Positions 4,742 through 6,183 of a stretch of DNA of 6,183 nt are shown in pieces. The notes beneath the pieces were generated by a model that had not been told where the DNA came from, did not search any database, and saw only the letters and a program-made list of their open reading frames with translations. How positions within the stretch are numbered: position 1 is the first letter of the stretch; every line of letters begins with the position of its first letter. Made by a program: the position numbers and the translations under genes. The DNA is taken from assembly GCA_937888665.1 (NCBI GenBank), contig CALBET010000275.1, forward strand, positions 1-6,183. Reading direction: 5' to 3'. The stretch comes from an uncultured Acidobacteriota bacterium. Its GTDB lineage: Bacteria; Acidobacteriota; Vicinamibacteria; Vicinamibacterales; UBA8438.

Positions 4742-6183
4742 ATGAAGAAACTTCTTGTCGTCATCATCCTGGTCGGCGCGGGCATCACCGCCTACGCGTA
4801 CGGCTACCTGGGGTTCAACACGACCGAGTTCGTGCCCGATGTCAGCACCGTCACGCTGACCCGGGGTGATGTCGTTGACACGGTCGGCGCCACCGGCACC
4901 CTGGAGGCGGTCACCACCGTCCAGGTCGGCAGCCAGGTGTCCGGCATCATCGAGGAGCTCAACGCGGACTTCAATTCCATTGTCCGCGCGGGAGACGTCA
5001 TCGCTCGGCTGGAACCCTCCTTGTTCGAGACACAGGTCGAACAGGGGCGCGCCAACCTGGCCCGCTCGGAAGCGGACGTGGAACGATTGCAAGTGACGCT
5101 GGAAGATGCCCAGACGCAGCTGGCGCGTTCGGAGGATCTCTCGGAGCGCCAGCTGATCTCGAAAATCGAACTTGAGGCGGCGCAGGTCGCGGTGCGCTCG
5201 GCCGCCGCGCAGCTCAGATCGGCGGAGGCCGGTGTGACCCAATCGCAAGCCGCACTGAACCAGAACGAGGTCAATCTCGGCCACACCGTGATCACTGCAC
5301 CTATTGATGGCATCGTCATCGCCCGTCAGGTGGACGCGGGACAGACCGTGGCGGCGGGCATGTCGGCGCCGGAACTGTTCATCATCGCGGCCGACCTGAC
5401 CAAGATGCAGGTGATCGCGAACATTGACGAGTCGGACGTGGGCCGAATCCGTCCACGGCAGCGCGTCACGTTCACGGTTGACGCCTATGCGGCGGAGGAG
5501 TTCGAAGGCACCGTTTCGCAGATCCGGCTTGAGCCGGTGGTCGTCCAAAACGTCGTGACCTATGCGACGGTCATCGACGTGCCGAATAATGAACTCAAAC
5601 TGAAACCAGGGATGACGGCCACCGTAACGCTGGAAATCGCGCGGAGCGAGAACACACTCAGAGTGCCGAACGCCGCGTTGCGCTTTCGACCGACGCCCGA
5701 CATGTTCGCCGCGCTCAACCAGCCCGTACCTGACATTCTGCAGCGCGGTGGAGAAGGCGGGGAGGGCCGCGCCCGTGGTGGCGAGGGAGCCAGCGGTGCT
5801 GGTGGCGGCGAGCGAGGCGGCGGTGGCCCGGACGGCGGCTTCGCCGACATGAGCGACGCTGACCGACAGGCGATGCGCGAGCGGATGCAAAATATGACGC
5901 CTGAGCAACGCGCGGAATTCTTCGCGGGTCGCGGCGGCGGACGTGACGCTGGTCGCGGTGGCGGTGGTGGTCCTCGGCGACGAGCCAACCAGGCCGCTGG
6001 GGCGGTGGCCACCGTCGACCGCGGCGCCACCACGATTGACGCCCTGTTCGCGCCACTGGAAGTCACCGAAACGAGCGGACGGGTCTGGACCCTCGATGGA
6101 GGCATGTTGCGTCCCGTGGAGATCCGCCTCGGCGTGACCGACGGCACGACCACCGAGCTGGTTGGGGTGCGGGGCGGCGGCGG
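4742..6183 (+). CDS. MacA-like periplasmic adaptor (membrane fusion protein), C-terminus cut by window end
   Basis: 480 codons are visible with no stop, so the gene runs off the right edge. Residues 1-22 are an uncleaved anchor or signal (MKKLLVVIILVGAG...). The family order is clear: first half of the lipoyl domain with QVGSQVSGIIEELNADFNSIVRAGDVIARLEP (61-92), an alpha-helical hairpin (about 95-178), the second lipoyl half with HTVITAPIDGIVIARQVDAGQTV (181-203), a beta-barrel domain (about 220-300), and a membrane-proximal domain starting LRVPNAALRF (306-315) and resuming at VWTLDGGMLRPVEIRLGVTDG (448-468). Between those two pieces lies an insert of about 110 residues, largely Gly/Arg, not seen in E. 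coli MacA. Such proteins link an inner-membrane ABC (MacB-like) or RND pump to the TolC channel encoded 8 bases upstream. A short AGG overlapping the tolC-like stop codon, 7 bases before the ATG, is the only ribosome binding site, consistent with translational coupling. The pump gene is probably just downstream. Confidence 0.92.
   Translation, partial: MKKLLVVIILVGAGITAYAYGYLGFNTTEFVPDVSTVTLTRGDVVDTVGATGTLEAVTTVQVGSQVSGIIEELNADFNSIVRAGDVIARLEPSLFETQVEQGRANLARSEADVERLQVTLEDAQTQLARSEDLSERQLISKIELEAAQVAVRSAAAQLRSAEAGVTQSQAALNQNEVNLGHTVITAPIDGIVIARQVDAGQTVAAGMSAPELFIIAADLTKMQVIANIDESDVGRIRPRQRVTFTVDAYAAEEFEGTVSQIRLEPVVVQNVVTYATVIDVPNNELKLKPGMTATVTLEIARSENTLRVPNAALRFRPTPDMFAALNQPVPDILQRGGEGGEGRARGGEGASGAGGGERGGGGPDGGFADMSDADRQAMRERMQNMTPEQRAEFFAGRGGGRDAGRGGGGGPRRRANQAAGAVATVDRGATTIDALFAPLEVTETSGRVWTLDGGMLRPVEIRLGVTDGTTTELVGVRGGG
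5747..5980 (+). other. Gly/Arg-rich low-complexity insert within the adaptor
   Basis: These codons, residues 336-413 of the adaptor, encode two glycine-rich tracts (336-366 and 397-410) with many Arg and Glu residues. They flank a predicted helix, FADMSDADRQAMRERMQ followed by NMTPEQRAEFFAG (367-396). The tracts use varied glycine codons rather than one repeated unit, so this is not a simple short tandem repeat at DNA level. The segment interrupts the membrane-proximal domain that normally contacts the inner-membrane pump. MTPEQ at 385-389 resembles the LTxxQ motif of the protein encoded at 2452-2943. Confidence 0.75.

Noticed and set aside
4604..5908. A 434-codon open frame on the - strand opposite the adaptor and the end of the OMF gene
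   Set aside because: It lies opposite two well-recognised genes, its product is Arg/His/Asp-rich without any known motif, and long antisense open frames are common in GC-rich coding DNA.
5747..5980. The glycine-rich DNA as a tandem repeat or assembly error
   Set aside because: The reading frame stays open on both sides into conserved adaptor sequence, and glycine codons vary without a repeated unit, which fits a genuine low-complexity protein segment.

Overview
The window is a GC-rich (about 65% by eye), densely coding bacterial segment. A SpoIID/LytB-domain protein, a lone receiver-domain regulator, an ECF sigma factor with a zinc-binding anti-sigma partner, and a TolC/MacA-type envelope efflux operon together suggest a Gram-negative soil or environmental bacterium. 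Acidobacteriota (Vicinamibacteria-like) or a similar phylum would fit, but this is an inference from gene content and composition. No RNA genes, insertion sequences or CRISPR arrays were seen.

Layout. Positions 1-186 (+) hold the last 61 codons of a SpoIID/LytB-domain protein. It converges with a single-domain CheY-like response regulator (226-642, -), whose stop codon lies inside a strong hairpin. A 94-base divergent intergenic region follows. It has a self-palindromic -10-like hexamer and a 6-4-6 inverted repeat. From there every gene is on the + strand: an ECF sigma factor (737-1438), a single-pass membrane anti-sigma factor with an H-x25-H-x3-C-x2-C zinc motif (1473-2336), a small periplasmic Spy/CpxP/CnrX-like LTxxQ protein (2452-2943), a TolC-family outer-membrane channel (3105-4733), and a MacA-like periplasmic adaptor (4742 to the window end, incomplete).

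How the genes may work together (inference). The sigma factor, the membrane anti-sigma factor and the periplasmic LTxxQ protein form a plausible envelope-sensing module. The OMF and adaptor genes that follow are a plausible target: two of the three parts of a tripartite efflux pump. The inner-membrane part, probably a MacB-like ABC transporter or an RND pump, would lie just beyond the right edge. The logic resembles the CnrYXH-CBA nickel/cobalt system of Cupriavidus, but the anti-sigma factor is of the zinc-binding ZAS type, the sensor-like protein lacks an obvious metal-ligand cluster, and the adaptor is MacA-like with an unusual glycine-rich insert that itself carries an LTxxQ-like motif.

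The most notable points are this combined module, the adaptor insert, and a hairpin that could hide the ribosome binding site of the LTxxQ gene.
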